Positions 35,209 to 45,071 of a stretch of 64,000 bases of DNA are shown one piece after another; position 1 is the stretch's first letter; the number at the start of each line of letters is the position of its first letter. The position numbers and the translations under genes are program-made. The stretch comes from Candidatus Mycobacterium methanotrophicum (GTDB taxonomy: Bacteria; Actinomycetota; Actinomycetes; Mycobacteriales; Mycobacteriaceae): NCBI RefSeq assembly GCF_023515995.1, contig NZ_CP097320.1, positions 2,170,001-2,234,000 of the forward strand, in the 5' to 3' direction. The notes below the pieces were generated by a model that ran no database searches, was not told where the DNA came from, and was given only the letters and a program-made list of their open reading frames with translations.

Positions 35209-36062
35209 ATGACTTCATCTGGTGTGGTCGCCGTCGTGGGAGCAACGGGACAACAAGGGGGCGCAACGGCGCGCGCATTGCTAGCTGCCGGAGCATCGGT
35301 GCGAGCCCTGGTAAGGGACCCGCAAAAGCCCGTGGCGCAAGAACTGGCAGCGGCCGGCGCGCAGCTGGTGGTCGCTGATCTCGACGATCCGGCAACGATC
35401 CGAGCCGCCTTCAACGGGGCATCACGAGTGTTCGCGATGACCACGATGATGTCAGGCCGGGGCACAGCAGGGGAGACCGCCGACGGCATTGCCATCGCTG
35501 ACGCGGCCAAGGCGACATCGGTCCAGCACCTGGTGTACAGCTCGGTCGCCGGCGCTGACCGACATACTGGCATCCCACACTTCGACAGTAAACGTCGCGT
35601 CGAAAATATATCTAGAAGCTTTGTCTACCAGCTATTTTCGTGAGTCCAACGTCCTTTGACGAAAACCTGTTGCGCCAACCGCCGGAATCCGAGGACGGGA
35701 CAATCGTGGTCCGTCTGCCGCTCGCCGACGGTATCCCGTTGCAAATGGTCGCCGTTGACGACATCGGCGCCGTCGCGGCCGCGGTCATTCTGGACCCGTC
35801 ACGTGTGCCGGCAGGCGCGGTCGAGATCGCCGGCGATGAACTGACCGGCTCCCAAATCGCCGAGGCGTTCGGAGCACAGGCCGGGCAACCTGCTCGCTAC
35901 GAAGCGCTCCCGCTGGACGCCGCCGGCGACGACGACCAACGCGCGATGTTCGCCTGGTTCGCGCACCTACCTGCCTACCAAGCTGACCGCGTCCTGACCG
36001 GCGAGCTCGATCAGCACGTCCACACCCTCGCACAGTGGCTCGCGAAGCACTGGGCCCACTAA
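35209..36062 (+). pseudogene. NmrA-like NAD(P)-binding protein, broken in the middle
   Basis: The first part has the dinucleotide motif VVAVVGATGQQGGATARALL and VYSSVAGADRHTGIPHFDSK; it ends at TGA 35641. The second part resumes in a different frame as SPTSFDENLLR, then PLQMVAVDDIGAVAAAVILD and WLAKHWAH. Between them the catalytic-loop segment is scrambled by at least two indels at 35605-35650. The family senses NADP(H) or reduces quinones. The gene follows the TetR remnant by 73 bases. Confidence 0.65.
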
Positions 36063-36071
36063 AGGATCTCG

Positions 36072-37910
36072 TCACACTTCCGCTTCTTGCGCCCATCGTG
36101 GCTGGCGCGTGTGCTGTGGCCGGTGCGGCGACCGCGCCGCGGCCAGCGCCGCCGCAAGCCCGCCGTCAGCCGTCGTCTGCGGTGGAGGCTGGCCCTTGCG
36201 CAGGGTCGCGATCAGTTCGCGGTACGGGCCGATGAGGTAGGCGGTATCGCCAGCTTGAAGCCGGGCGTCGCGGCGCGGACGCAAACTCACCGGACCTTCC
36301 GGTCGAGTGATCGCGATGACGCGCGTCTCGGTAGACAGATCCGCCATTCGCAGTCCATCCAACTGGCTTCCCGCCGCGACGAGCATTCCGCCGACCATGA
36401 ACGAGCGCTGCCCGACCCAAAACGTTCCCAGCACCTGCAGGCCCATCGCGGCGCCGATGAACCAGGGGGCGGCCAGGTCCACGATCGAGCGCACGTTTTC
36501 GAAACCGAATCGCCGATTCACCGCGGTGCTCAGCGCTCGGCCCTGAACGCGCATGACAATGGGCGCCTTAGTGCCGGATCCCAAGATCTCCAGCAGCACA
36601 ATGCCGGTCTCGATGTTCTTCATGTCGTGGTGGTTCACTACCGCCACTCCGCGGGCGCGATCGACGCGCGCTGATTCCAGCGTCTGACGTATCGTCGGGT
36701 CTCCGAAAATCACCGGCACGTCGAGTTCGGCCACCGTGGACAGGAATCGGTTGTTCTCGTCCTGCTCGATGACGACGACGTCGTATCCGGCTGCGGTTAG
36801 ATCTCGCACCACGCGGATGCCGACGGAGCCCAGTCCGACGACGACGATGTGGTCGCGCATACGGCGCGCCCGTCGGGCTCCGGCCATTTTGACGAAGCGG
36901 CGCGACAACAGCAGGTCCGCGAGAAACGCGATGAGGATGGCCGTAATGATCGTACCGCCCCACATCAACCCGACGGCGAACATTCGCAGCCAAGGGGATT
37001 CGTGGGCGAAGCTGAAATCGCCATAGCCCACGGTGGTAATCGTCTCGGAGGTGAAGTACAACGCGTCGATCCACGACATTCGCGGGTTGTGACATGCAAA
37101 GCGCACGATCGCCGTCGAGCCGAGCGTGAGGAACACCGCGAATGCCAACGAAGCAACAGCCATCGGGTTCAAGTCGTCGCGCATGGCGCGCGCGGCATAG
37201 ACTGCGCGGCGCACCCGGGAGTGGCGCGAACGCGTCGCGGTCGGCGGAGGCACGGTGATCCCGCGGGCTTCCAATTCGTCCTTGACGCCGATCATCGAGG
37301 TCCAGTCGCCGGCGTAGGTTTGGAGATCCCGTCCCGGACATGGCACCACTTCACCGGGGCAAGGTGCATTCTTGCCGCGAACCACCGCGACCGGTGCAAG
37401 GTCGGCATAGAGTTCGCGCAGAGTCCCGTCGCACGGCGTCTCGGCTCCCCAGACGACAAATTCGATACCGGCGGCGGCGAAGTGATGCGCGTTACGTGAC
37501 AGAAGTGCCTCTACGACGGATGGTGCTGCGAGGTCGGCGACGTCCAAGATCGCGCCGGGGCCGTTAACGGCATCCACCGCTTCGTGCAGCACATCGTTGG
37601 ACAGACGCGCCACCACGCGGACAGTGGGGCTGTATTCTCTGGCCAACAATGCGATTTCGAGATTCACTGCATCGTCGGGCCCAACGCATACGACGGCGCG
37701 TGCGCGATGCACCCCGGCGCCGAGGAGATCGGCAGCCGTGGCGATCTGAATGATCCGCGCGCCGGCGCCCCTGAGCTCCTCGGCGATGGTCTTCGCCAGC
37801 GCATCGTCACCGCTGACGATGATTTCGCGATGCATGATCTCGCGGGTGTGGCGGGAAAAGGGTTTCGTGCGTCCGGTGACGATCGGCCGTGGCTTTGTGT
37901 TGTTCGGCAT
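36072..37910 (-). CDS. Two-TM potassium channel with RCK (TrkA-N) domains
   Basis: 612 residues. The first TrkA-N domain is N-terminal (EIIVSGDDALAKTIAEELRG). Two membrane helices flank a pore loop with selectivity filter TVGYGDF (ALYFTSETITTVGYGDFSFA). A second RCK domain follows (HIVVVGLGSVGIRVVRDLTA) with the Rossmann motif, and a TrkA-C-like end (ARLQAGDTAYLIGPYRELIA). Gating by NAD(H) or a nucleotide is likely. ATG 37910 is preferred to 37922 because GAGGTGGG lies 7 bases upstream of it. The final 25 residues are low-complexity. Confidence 0.85.
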   Translation of the reverse strand: MPNNTKPRPIVTGRTKPFSRHTREIMHREIIVSGDDALAKTIAEELRGAGARIIQIATAADLLGAGVHRARAVVCVGPDDAVNLEIALLAREYSPTVRVVARLSNDVLHEAVDAVNGPGAILDVADLAAPSVVEALLSRNAHHFAAAGIEFVVWGAETPCDGTLRELYADLAPVAVVRGKNAPCPGEVVPCPGRDLQTYAGDWTSMIGVKDELEARGITVPPPTATRSRHSRVRRAVYAARAMRDDLNPMAVASLAFAVFLTLGSTAIVRFACHNPRMSWIDALYFTSETITTVGYGDFSFAHESPWLRMFAVGLMWGGTIITAILIAFLADLLLSRRFVKMAGARRARRMRDHIVVVGLGSVGIRVVRDLTAAGYDVVVIEQDENNRFLSTVAELDVPVIFGDPTIRQTLESARVDRARGVAVVNHHDMKNIETGIVLLEILGSGTKAPIVMRVQGRALSTAVNRRFGFENVRSIVDLAAPWFIGAAMGLQVLGTFWVGQRSFMVGGMLVAAGSQLDGLRMADLSTETRVIAITRPEGPVSLRPRRDARLQAGDTAYLIGPYRELIATLRKGQPPPQTTADGGLAAALAAARSPHRPQHTRQPRWAQEAEV

Positions 37911-38136
37911 GACTAGTCCCACCTCTGCTCGTTCATATGACTATCGGTCACCATCGGGGATGATGCCACCGGAGGATAGGAGAACCGAGGTCCCGCAACA
38001 GGTTCGACTTGAGCTCGTCACACAGGCGAAATGGCGGTGATGTAGGACAATTCTGCGTCGCTGCGTCGGGTCGCGAACAGGACTATGGCGGGCTAGGGTT
38101 CGCCGACAGTCGGCGGCCGACCAAAAGGAGCATCCG

Positions 38137-39573
38137 GTGTCCGAAAATGCACCAGACGATATCTTCAAACTCGTCAAGGACGAGAAGGTTGAGTATGTCG
38201 ACGTCCGCTTCTGTGACCTGCCAGGCACTATGCAGCACTTCACAATTCCGATTTACGCCTTCGACCAGAATGTGTTCGAGGAAGGGCTGGCGTTCGACGG
38301 CTCCTCGATTCGCGGATTCCAATCGATTCACGAGTCCGACATGCTGCTACTTCCGGATCCGGAAACCGCGACCATCGACCCGTTCCGTGCCGCCAAAACG
38401 CTGAACGTGAACTTCTTCGTGCACGACCCCTTTACCCTCGAGGTGTACTCGCGCGACCCGCGCAACGTCGCTCGCAAAGCCGAGAACTACCTGATCAGCT
38501 CGGGTGTTGCCGACACCGCGTACTTCGGCCCAGAAGCCGAGTTCTACATCTTCGACTCGGTCAAGTTCGACTCGAACATCAACGGCTCGTTCTACAAGGT
38601 CGACGCCACATCAGGGTGGTGGAACACCGGAGAAGAAACCGAGTCCGACGGCAGCCCGAACCGGGGTTACAAGGTCCGCCCCAAGGGCGGCTACTTCCCT
38701 ATAGCCCCCACCGATCATTACGTCGACCTGCGCGACGAGATGCTGACCAACCTGACCAACGCCGGCTTCGTCCTGGAGAAGGGCCACCACGAGGTGGGCA
38801 GCGGCGGGCAGGCCGAGATCAACTACAAGTTCAACACCTTGCTGCACGCGGCCGACGACCATCAGATGTTCAAGTACATCATCAAGCAAACCGCATGGCA
38901 GGCCGGCAAAACCGTGACATTCATGCCCAAGCCGCTGTTCGGTGACAACGGCTCTGGTATGCACTGCCACCAGTCGTTGTGGAAAGACGGTGGCCCGCTG
39001 ATGTACGACGAGACCGGTTACGCCGGTCTGTCCGACACCGCCCGCCACTACATCGGCGGGTTGCTGTATCATGCGCCGTCGCTGCTGGCCTTCACCAACC
39101 CGACGGTGAACTCCTACAAGCGCCTGGTCCCCGGTTTCGAGGCCCCGATCAACCTGGTGTACAGCCAGCGCAACCGCTCGGCGTGCGTGCGGATCCCGAT
39201 CACCGGCAGCAACCCCAAAGCCAAGCGGTTGGAGTTCCGCTGCCCCGACTCGTCGGGCAACCCGTACCTGGCGTTCTCGGCCATGCTGATGGCCGGTCTG
39301 GACGGCATCAAGAACAAGATCGAGCCGCCTCCGCCTGTTGACAAGGACCTTTACGAGCTGCCGCCAGAAGAGGCAGCGGAAATCGTGCAGGCCCCCACCC
39401 AGCTGTCGGCGGTGATCGACCGATTGGAAGAAGACAGCGAATACCTCACGGAGGGCGGCGTTTTCACGCCGGACCTGGTCGAGAGCTGGATCAACTACAA
39501 ACGTGACTACGAGATTGCGCCGTACAACCTGCGACTGACCCCGTACGAGTTCGCGCTGTACTACGACGTATAA
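38137..39573 (+). CDS. glnA: Type I glutamine synthetase
   Basis: 478 residues, all GS motifs: [26 protein letters not shown], the Mn site in [38 protein letters not shown], and NRSACVRIP. The adenylylation loop tyrosine lies in [10 protein letters not shown]. It condenses ammonia and glutamate using ATP. It is close to GlnA1 but diverges at several places (for example [14 protein letters not shown]), and its position beside a K+ channel gene differs from M. tuberculosis glnA1, which is near glnE. It may be a second GS or a moved glnA1. The GTG start at 38137 has AAGGAG upstream. Confidence 0.9.
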   Translation: MSENAPDDIFKLVKDEKVEYVDVRFCDLPGTMQHFTIPIYAFDQNVFEEGLAFDGSSIRGFQSIHESDMLLLPDPETATIDPFRAAKTLNVNFFVHDPFTLEVYSRDPRNVARKAENYLISSGVADTAYFGPEAEFYIFDSVKFDSNINGSFYKVDATSGWWNTGEETESDGSPNRGYKVRPKGGYFPIAPTDHYVDLRDEMLTNLTNAGFVLEKGHHEVGSGGQAEINYKFNTLLHAADDHQMFKYIIKQTAWQAGKTVTFMPKPLFGDNGSGMHCHQSLWKDGGPLMYDETGYAGLSDTARHYIGGLLYHAPSLLAFTNPTVNSYKRLVPGFEAPINLVYSQRNRSACVRIPITGSNPKAKRLEFRCPDSSGNPYLAFSAMLMAGLDGIKNKIEPPPPVDKDLYELPPEEAAEIVQAPTQLSAVIDRLEEDSEYLTEGGVFTPDLVESWINYKRDYEIAPYNLRLTPYEFALYYDV

Positions 39574-39578
39574 CGCAG

Positions 39579-40238
39579 CTAACCCGTCGTCAACGAGTGC
39601 GTGCCGAGCACGATCGCAAGGGCGAGACGCTCGGCGTCTTCCGTTTCCGGTTCGGCGGTGTAGATCATGATGCGCACGTCGTCGGCGGCGACGATGAGAG
39701 TGTCGCAATCCAGCGTGATGTGCCCGACGTCGGGGTGATCGATGACCTTGCGGCGCCCGAAATCCTGGTGCGGCTCGAGAACGCCCGATTCCCAGAGGTT
39801 TACGAAGCGTGGGCTCTGCGCCGCGAGGTCGCGGGTCAGCTGTTTCAACCATTGACCGGCGGGATAGCGAGCGGCGGTCAGCCGCAGATCGGCGACCAAC
39901 GCGCCCTCGAATTCGGCCTGCTGCTCTGCGGTGTGGACGACGCGAATGCCCGGCCCGACAAGATGTCGCCACACGCTGTTGCGTTCGATTCCACGCCAAC
40001 TCGTCGTCGGACCCATCAGCGCGTCGTACGGCGCGTTCGCGACGATCAGCGTCCAGGTGGCGTCGAAGACAGCGACAGGTGTGTGCGCCGGGCGATCGAG
40101 CAGGCGTTGCACGCTCGGCGTAATCCGCGACGATACGACACCGAGGCCGGGGCTTGCATGGCCGGCCAGCCGAAAGAGCAGCTCACGCTCGGCATCGAAG
40201 ACCCGCAACGCGCGGGCGAGCGCCTCAACGACCTGCAC
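39579..40238 (-). pseudogene. MmyB-type regulator lacking its DNA-binding domain
   Basis: 219 residues beginning VVEALARALRVFDAERELLF, the last helix of the usual XRE DNA-binding domain, followed by a complete MmyB ligand domain (SVQRLLDRPAHTPVAVFDAT, RVVHTAEQQAEFEGALVADL, WESGVLEPHQDFGRRKVIDH). About 65 N-terminal residues with the helix-turn-helix are missing. The break coincides with loss of the 5' end of the divergent short-chain dehydrogenase gene, so a single deletion across the shared promoter explains both. Confidence 0.65.
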
Positions 40239-40247
40239 CGACCTGCT

Positions 40248-40588
40248 CTACTACGCGCACGAAACTGCAACGCCGAGCGCCCGCAGGGATCGACGTCGCG
40301 GTGTACGAGCCAGGATTCATGCCGGACACCGGCCTGGGCAGAGAGCACGGCCCCGCTGTACAACGGCTCGGCGGCGTCATTAGAACGAATCCCCGGCGTC
40401 TCGTCGCCAACCCGCTCCGGTCCGGCGCTCGGATCGATCGTCCTTGACGAGCGGTGGGTCCATCCGCGAGACCGGAGAGTTCGTCGTTAAGGACAAAGAG
40501 CGCGGAGGTGAAGCCGTTCGCCCGGGGTCCGGCGCGCGAGTCACGGCTGTGGGACGCGACGGCCGAACTGCTCAAGTCTGCTTGGTAA
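40248..40588 (+). pseudogene. Short-chain dehydrogenase, C-terminal remnant
   Basis: Readable as LLYYAHE then, one frame over, LQRRAPAGIDVAVYEPGFMP and GREHGPAVQRLGGVI, then GVSSPTRSGPALGSIVLDE, and finally ARESRLWDATAELLKSAW with TAA 40586-40588. These are the helix after the catalytic Tyr-Lys and the C-terminus of SDRs. An extra A in GAAA near 40263 makes the first shift. The Rossmann half is gone. Confidence 0.55.
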
Positions 40589-40610
40589 GTGAGCGCCCGG
40601 CGGCACTAAA

Positions 40611-41057
40611 TTAATAGCAGTCCGCGGAGCGCTGTTGCAGGGCGGCCTGCAGGATCGAACTCGCGGTCAAAAATGCCGGTTTGACTTGGTCGGCGGGCTC
40701 AACGGGCAGGTCAGCGGCACGGCGTAACACCATCAGCGCAAGCGCACTTTCGGTTGCGTACGGAATTATCAGTAGGTTGGCGCGAGCGTCTCCGCCCTGC
40801 AGCGTCATCACATGCTGGCGCTTATGTTCCCAGCCGGGCCAGTTGAAATCGGGCGGTCGTTGCAACGGTGGCCAATTGACATTGATCGTCGTGATGTCGC
40901 CAAGTAGGGGGACGAGCGTCGCAATAAGGCCGGGCAGTTCATTCGTGATGCGGTCTTTGCGCGGCCACCACGCGCCGTCGATATCGCGGCCCAACTGGCG
41001 AGATATGCACAGCCGTACAAGATTGTCGGGGCGCCGTCGCCGTAGTGGATACGTCAT
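40611..41057 (-). CDS. DUF5994 family protein
   Basis: 148 residues starting MTYPLRRRRPDNLVRLCISR. The segments DIDGAWWPRKDRITNELPGL, GDITTINVNWPPLQRPPDFN, RQHVMTLQGGDARANLLIIP and SALALMVLRRAA are those of the actinobacterial DUF5994 family. The fold and role are unknown; members are often small cytoplasmic proteins. The frame is complete, although both neighbours are decayed. Confidence 0.75.
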   Translation of the reverse strand: MTYPLRRRRPDNLVRLCISRQLGRDIDGAWWPRKDRITNELPGLIATLVPLLGDITTINVNWPPLQRPPDFNWPGWEHKRQHVMTLQGGDARANLLIIPYATESALALMVLRRAADLPVEPADQVKPAFLTASSILQAALQQRSADCY

Positions 41058-41306
41058 TGGACTATCACTGTCGGCGCTCAGCGCAGGCGATAATCGGGCC
41101 TATGCAATCCACGGGAGTTCCTTCACGGTCCGGTATCGACCGCCCCGCAGACGTGAGGCGACGGAGGAATCACATTGCCCGGCGCTATCACCCGCCTACA
41201 ACGGGCGACCACGGCTGACAACGAAACAGCTCGTCGCCTAGTTTACGCCACCAGCTTTACACCGGACCGGTTGGGCGACAAGCGAAAGGGCGTTATGCCA
41301 GCCCGC

Positions 41307-41684
41307 TTACGGCTGCATCTGTTGGGCGATGGCCAACTTGTCGACCGTGCCCACCGGGGTGGTCGGTAACATGGGCATCTCGATCAATACGTCCGGCCGC
41401 GCATACCGGACCACTCCATGTTGGTTGGGGTAGTCGTTCAATTCGGTCAGCGTCAGCGGTCCGGCTGCGAAAACAACGGCAGCGCAGATCCTTTCACCTA
41501 AAAAGGATCGGGCTGCGCTACTACCGCTGCCGACGAGATCGTCGGGTGTGCACGCAGATGCTCCTCGAGGTCGCCCGCGGCGATGGTGTCACCGCCGAGA
41601 TGGTGGCGCCGCCGGGCCGGTGACCTCCAGGTATCCGTCGCCGTGCAGGCGGACCGGGTCGCCGCTGCGGTAAAAACCTATCCG
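41307..41684 (-). pseudogene. mbtA: 3' remnant of an mbtA-like salicylate-AMP ligase
   Basis: MbtA activates salicylate for mycobactin synthesis. What remains is the C-terminal subdomain: RIGFYRSGDPVRLHGDGYLE, then DTIAAGDLEEHLRAHPTISS, VVAQPDPF, LGERICAAVVFAAGPLTLTE and ARPDVLIEMPMLPTTPVGTV with DKLAIAQQMQP and TAA. Frameshifts occur in the GC run near 41605 and by loss of one T in a T-run near 41501-41505. The adenylation core is deleted. Strand and position between hemW and hrcA match M. tuberculosis mbtA, so this is the scar of the mycobactin cluster. Confidence 0.65.
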
Positions 41685-41692
41685 GAAGTGAA

Positions 41693-41851
41693 GGTCAACG
41701 CGTCAGCATCGCGCGCCCTACTCCAACCCGCGCCGACTTTGCTGGCCGACGAGGCGACCAGCGCGCTGGACACCGAGAAAAGGCGACCGTGGTTGATGCG
41801 CTCACCGCCGATCCGCAAGCGCGCACCCGAGTGATCGTCGCCCACTGCTAG
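41693..41851 (+). pseudogene. ABC-transporter ATPase scrap (siderophore-exporter/importer-like)
   Basis: GQRVSIARALLQPAPTLLAD then EATSALDTEK is the signature-to-D-loop part of an ABC exporter-type ATPase, in which Walker B reads LLADEAT; after one indel ATVVDALTADPQARTRVIVA and HC then TAG. The normal HR of the switch is HC-stop here. The sequence is like the C-terminus of IrtA/IrtB iron-siderophore transporters, and it abuts the mbtA scar, but the subfamily is inferred. Confidence 0.5.
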
Positions 41852-42023
41852 CGGCCGGGGACGGTTCGGCGAATCCTGGGGACAACGCCAGGATGCGGCC
41901 GATTAGCAAATCCATGCCGGCGAGAAATGGCGATTCCGCAGCAGGTCTGGGGGTATGTTTAGACAACCACTGCTATGGCCAGCACAATGACCCGATGTTC
42001 GGGTCCGAATCGAAGGGATGACC

Positions 42024-42518
42024 ATGACCGTGAAATTGCTCGCCTGCGGGGCGCTAGCCGTCGCCGCGATTGGAGCCACAGCCGGCGTTGCTACGTCGAC
42101 TGGTCCAGTCGTATCGCAGGTGCAACCTGTTGTGTTCGCCGTGCCACTCCCATTAGACTCGCCACCGGCGCCGGATCTGCCGACAGCGGGCGACTTGTCC
42201 AGCCTCTGCACCAACCTCACCAATCCCGGCGTGTCGTACCACAGCAAGACCGGTCTGGTCGCAGGCGGGATCAATGACGCCCAGGGGCGCGACGCCGACC
42301 ACAAGCTGCGAGACGCGTTCCGGGCCGGGAATTTTCCGGAGTCATTCGATGTGACGAACATCCAGCCGGCCGGCCCAAATCAGGCCACCGCCGACGTGGC
42401 CATCTCGGGTCCGAAGTTCCCGGCGCCTGTCAGGCAGAATCTCACATTCGTCAATCAAGGTGGCTGGGCGATCTCGCCCCAGTCCGCACAGGCGCTGGTG
42501 CAGGCAGCGACGGGCTAG
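42024..42518 (+). CDS. mtb12: Low-molecular-weight secreted antigen CFP2 (MTB12)
   Basis: 164 residues with a Sec signal peptide (VKLLACGALAVAAIGATAGV) and mature protein beginning near STGPVVSQVQPVVFAVPLPL. The conserved parts are GDLSSLCTNLTNPGVSYHSK, DVTNIQPAGPNQATADVAIS and QNLTFVNQGGWAISPQSAQA. The odd Cys in SSLCTNL and a free Cys are not usual. ATG 42024 is preferred because GAAGGG lies 6 bases upstream. Matches Rv2376c, which closes the mycobactin region in M. tuberculosis. Confidence 0.85.
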   Translation: MTVKLLACGALAVAAIGATAGVATSTGPVVSQVQPVVFAVPLPLDSPPAPDLPTAGDLSSLCTNLTNPGVSYHSKTGLVAGGINDAQGRDADHKLRDAFRAGNFPESFDVTNIQPAGPNQATADVAISGPKFPAPVRQNLTFVNQGGWAISPQSAQALVQAATG

Positions 42519-43119
42519 CCGGTCACCGCGCTCACGTCGATCGCGGCGATCCGCCCACCGTGGACCACGAACCCCATGATCGCGGCGGGCCGGTCGGCGA
42601 CGAAGATCACCGCGCCCGCGGCGCCGTTGACGACGGCGGGGGGGCTTCGCGTTCCGGTGCCGGATAGCCACGGGCCAGCCCGGCCACCGCGGACGCGCCC
42701 TGCACCGAGCGCAGCCCGGCCGGTCCCGGACCGAAGTCGCCGCGCAAGCACACCGCGGGCCCCACCCCGTCGGCCAGCATCGCCTGATGTTCGGGATCGA
42801 GTTCGCCGACTTTTTCGACGATGGGATCCGGCACCCGGGCGACGAGCTCTTCGCGGGATCGCGCCCGGCGGCTGCGCAAGGTGTTCAGGCAGATCCGCGC
42901 CACGACAGTGGTCAGCCAGGCGTCGAGGTTGGGGTTGGCTATCTGCTCGCCATCCCCGCCACTGAGCCGCAGCCACGCCTCCTGCACGGCGTCTTCGGCG
43001 TCATCGACCGAGCCCAACATGCGGTAAACCACGGCGCGCAGATGCGGCCGGGCCGCCTGGAAGCGTGCTGCCAGGTCCGCGCTGCCGGTCACCGTCGACC
43101 GGCGTCCGGCAGCCCGCAC
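42515..43119 (-). pseudogene. ECF sigma factor with internal deletion
   Basis: Sigma region 2 is intact: ARPHLRAVVYRMLGSVDDAE then DAVQEAWLRLSGG and DAWLTTVVARICLNTLRSRR. After EHQAMLADGVGPA the sequence jumps to CLRGDFGPGPAGLRSVQGAS, part of the SnoaL-like C-terminal domain, and the end ADRPAAIMGFVVHGGRIAAI is in another frame. Region 4, which reads the -35, is missing. Such SigJ-type factors are about 300 residues; this has about 200. Its stop overlaps that of cfp2. Confidence 0.65.
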
Positions 43120-43121
43120 AC

Positions 43122-43470
43122 CTGCCGTCGCTGAAACCAGAGGAGCCGATTCCCAATGCGAAGTTAAAGCGGCCGCGCAGGTTGCCGAGCGTGATGATGA
43201 GGGTTAGCGCGACCAGTTGAGCGTTGTCGAAATGTTTCGCAGGCGGTCGAATAGCTCGTCGCTCACCTCGACCGGCGTGCGACTGATCGCGGTGGCGTAC
43301 TCGAGGATGAGCTTTTCGGCTCGGAGAAGCAGGTGGCGTTGTAGTAGTCGGCGAGAGCCAGCAATTCCGCGACACTTAGGGCTCGCGCCCATAAGTTCGT
43401 CGGCGACGGGGTGTGGCTGGGCGACAAACCATGAGCGATGGGTGGGGCTGAAGTGTCCAGTGCTATCAAT
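43122..43470 (-). pseudogene. Carboxymuconolactone decarboxylase (AhpD-like) remnant
   Basis: Pieces: LADYYNATCFS, AEKLILEYATAISRTPVEVS then DELFDRLR, and in the next frame KHFDNAQLVALTLIITLGNL then RGRFNFALGIGSSGFSDG. These line up with one AhpD-fold protein carrying the expected order of helices. At least two frameshifts are needed. Enzymes of this fold often sit beside SigJ-type ECF factors, as here. Confidence 0.55.
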
Positions 43471-43513
43471 TCGCGATCATTGCCTCGTGGAGTAGCCCGC
43501 CGGCCCGATCACG

Positions 43514-43774
43514 TTGACCGGGCCGCAGCGGCGCGGACTGCGCCGCCTGGTGCGGGTCGGGCGCACCGAGCAACGCCTGGTCACGCGGGCCAAGATCGTG
43601 CTCGCCGCGGCCGAGGGAACCCCGAACGCGGTGATCGCAGCGTCGCTGCGGGTCTGTGAGGAGACCGTGCGCAAATGGCGGCGCCGCTGGTGCGCGGCAC
43701 CTGGGGCGGCCTCGCTGGGCGATGCGAAACGCTGCGGGCGCCCGCCAGTGTTGCCCTTGAAGATCATCGGCTGA
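43514..43774 (+). pseudogene. IS630-type transposase, N-terminal remnant
   Basis: 86 residues from TTG 43514: TGPQRRGLRRLVRVGRTEQR, LVTRAKIVLAAAEGTPNAVI and CEETVRKWRRRWCAAPGAAS, the winged-helix DNA-binding domain of IS630-like transposases. It stops after CGRPPVLPLKIIG, before any DDE residue. No ends were found. The 175 bases to hrcA hold no gene. Confidence 0.55.
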
Positions 43775-43950
43775 CCGTCTCCGGCGCGTCGTCGGGTCTG
43801 GACGTGGCCATGCAGGAAAGGCTAGCGCGGCCCGTCGAGGACGCGCGCCATTAGCACCCGTGGGCGGAGCGGCCGGTTGGGTGTGGGGCCGGGAAGCAAT
43901 TGCTGCCGCTGATCACCGTAAAATAGGCCAAGTTAGAAAGGTGGATTCGG

Positions 43951-44994
43951 ATGGCTAGTGCCGACGAGCGTCGCTTTGAGGTCCTGCACGCGATCGTGGC
44001 CGACTTTGTCTCCACCAAGGAGCCGGTCGGGTCGAAGGCGCTGGTGGAGCGCCATAACCTCGGCGTCTCGTCCGCCACGGTCCGCAACGATATGGCCGTG
44101 CTGGAGGCCGAGGGATACATCGCCCAGCCGCATACCAGCTCTGGACGGGTGCCGACGGAAAAGGGCTACCGGGAATTCGTCGACCGGCTCGACGATGTGA
44201 AGCCGCTCTCAGGGGCCGAGCGACGCGCCATCCAAGGCTTTCTGGAGTCCGGCGTCGACCTGGATGATGTGCTGCGACGCGCGGTTCGGCTGCTGGCGCA
44301 ACTGACGCGCCAGGTGGCGATCGTGCAGTATCCGACGTTGTCGACGTCGACCGTGCGGCATCTGGAAGTGATCGCGCTGACCCCGGCCAGGTTGCTGATG
44401 GTCGTCATCACCGACTCCGGCCGGGTCGACCAACGCATCGTCGAGCTCGGAGATGTCATCGACGACCACCAGCTGTCTCAGCTGCGCGAGATGCTCGGCC
44501 AAGCGTTGGAAGGCAAAAGGCTTCCGGCGGCGTCGATCGCGGTCGCCGATCTTGCCGCGCAGCTCGACGGCCGAGGCGGGCAGCCCAAGAGCCTCAGCGA
44601 CGCTGTCGGACGCTCTGCGACGGTGCTACTGGAGTCCCTTATGGAGCACCGCGAGGAACGGCTGCTACTGGGCGGCACCTCCAACCTGACCCGCAGCACC
44701 GCCGACTTCGGCGGCTCGCTGCGGTCGATCCTGGAGGCCCTCGAGGAGCAGGTCGTGGTGCTGCGGCTGTTGGCCGCGCAGCAGGAAGCAGGCAAAGTGA
44801 CCGTGCGCATCGGGCACGAAACCGAGGCCGAGCAGATGGCCGGCACATCGGTGGTGTCCACCGCCTACGGCACCACCGACGCCGTCTACGGAGGCATGGC
44901 TGTGCTCGGGCCCACCAGAATGGACTACCCGGGAACTATCGCTAGTGTCGCTGCGGTTGCTTTGTATATCGGTGAAGTTCTGGGCGCGCGATGA
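43951..44994 (+). CDS. hrcA: Heat-shock repressor HrcA
   Basis: 347 residues. N-terminal winged helix ([40 protein letters not shown]) followed by the GAF-like domain. HrcA represses chaperone genes at CIRCE palindromes with GroEL as cofactor. AGAAAGGTGG lies upstream of ATG 43951. It precedes dnaJ2, as Rv2374c-Rv2373c. I found no complete CIRCE element in the upstream 175 bases. Confidence 0.95.
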   Translation: MASADERRFEVLHAIVADFVSTKEPVGSKALVERHNLGVSSATVRNDMAVLEAEGYIAQPHTSSGRVPTEKGYREFVDRLDDVKPLSGAERRAIQGFLESGVDLDDVLRRAVRLLAQLTRQVAIVQYPTLSTSTVRHLEVIALTPARLLMVVITDSGRVDQRIVELGDVIDDHQLSQLREMLGQALEGKRLPAASIAVADLAAQLDGRGGQPKSLSDAVGRSATVLLESLMEHREERLLLGGTSNLTRSTADFGGSLRSILEALEEQVVVLRLLAAQQEAGKVTVRIGHETEAEQMAGTSVVSTAYGTTDAVYGGMAVLGPTRMDYPGTIASVAAVALYIGEVLGAR

Positions 44995-45071
44995 ACGCGC
45001 ACCCGGTGCAGAATTTGTGGATGGCCGTCGAAAGCGGCCTCACATGGTCTAAGGGCTAAGAAAGGTCAGGC

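Noticed and set aside
38611..39999. A 462-codon antisense frame over glnA
   Set aside because: High G+C shadow frame; no recognisable motifs, while glnA on the plus strand has every family motif.
43775..43950. CIRCE element upstream of hrcA
   Set aside because: Only a TTAGCAC half-site (43852) is visible, without the GAGTGCTAA mate at the right spacing.
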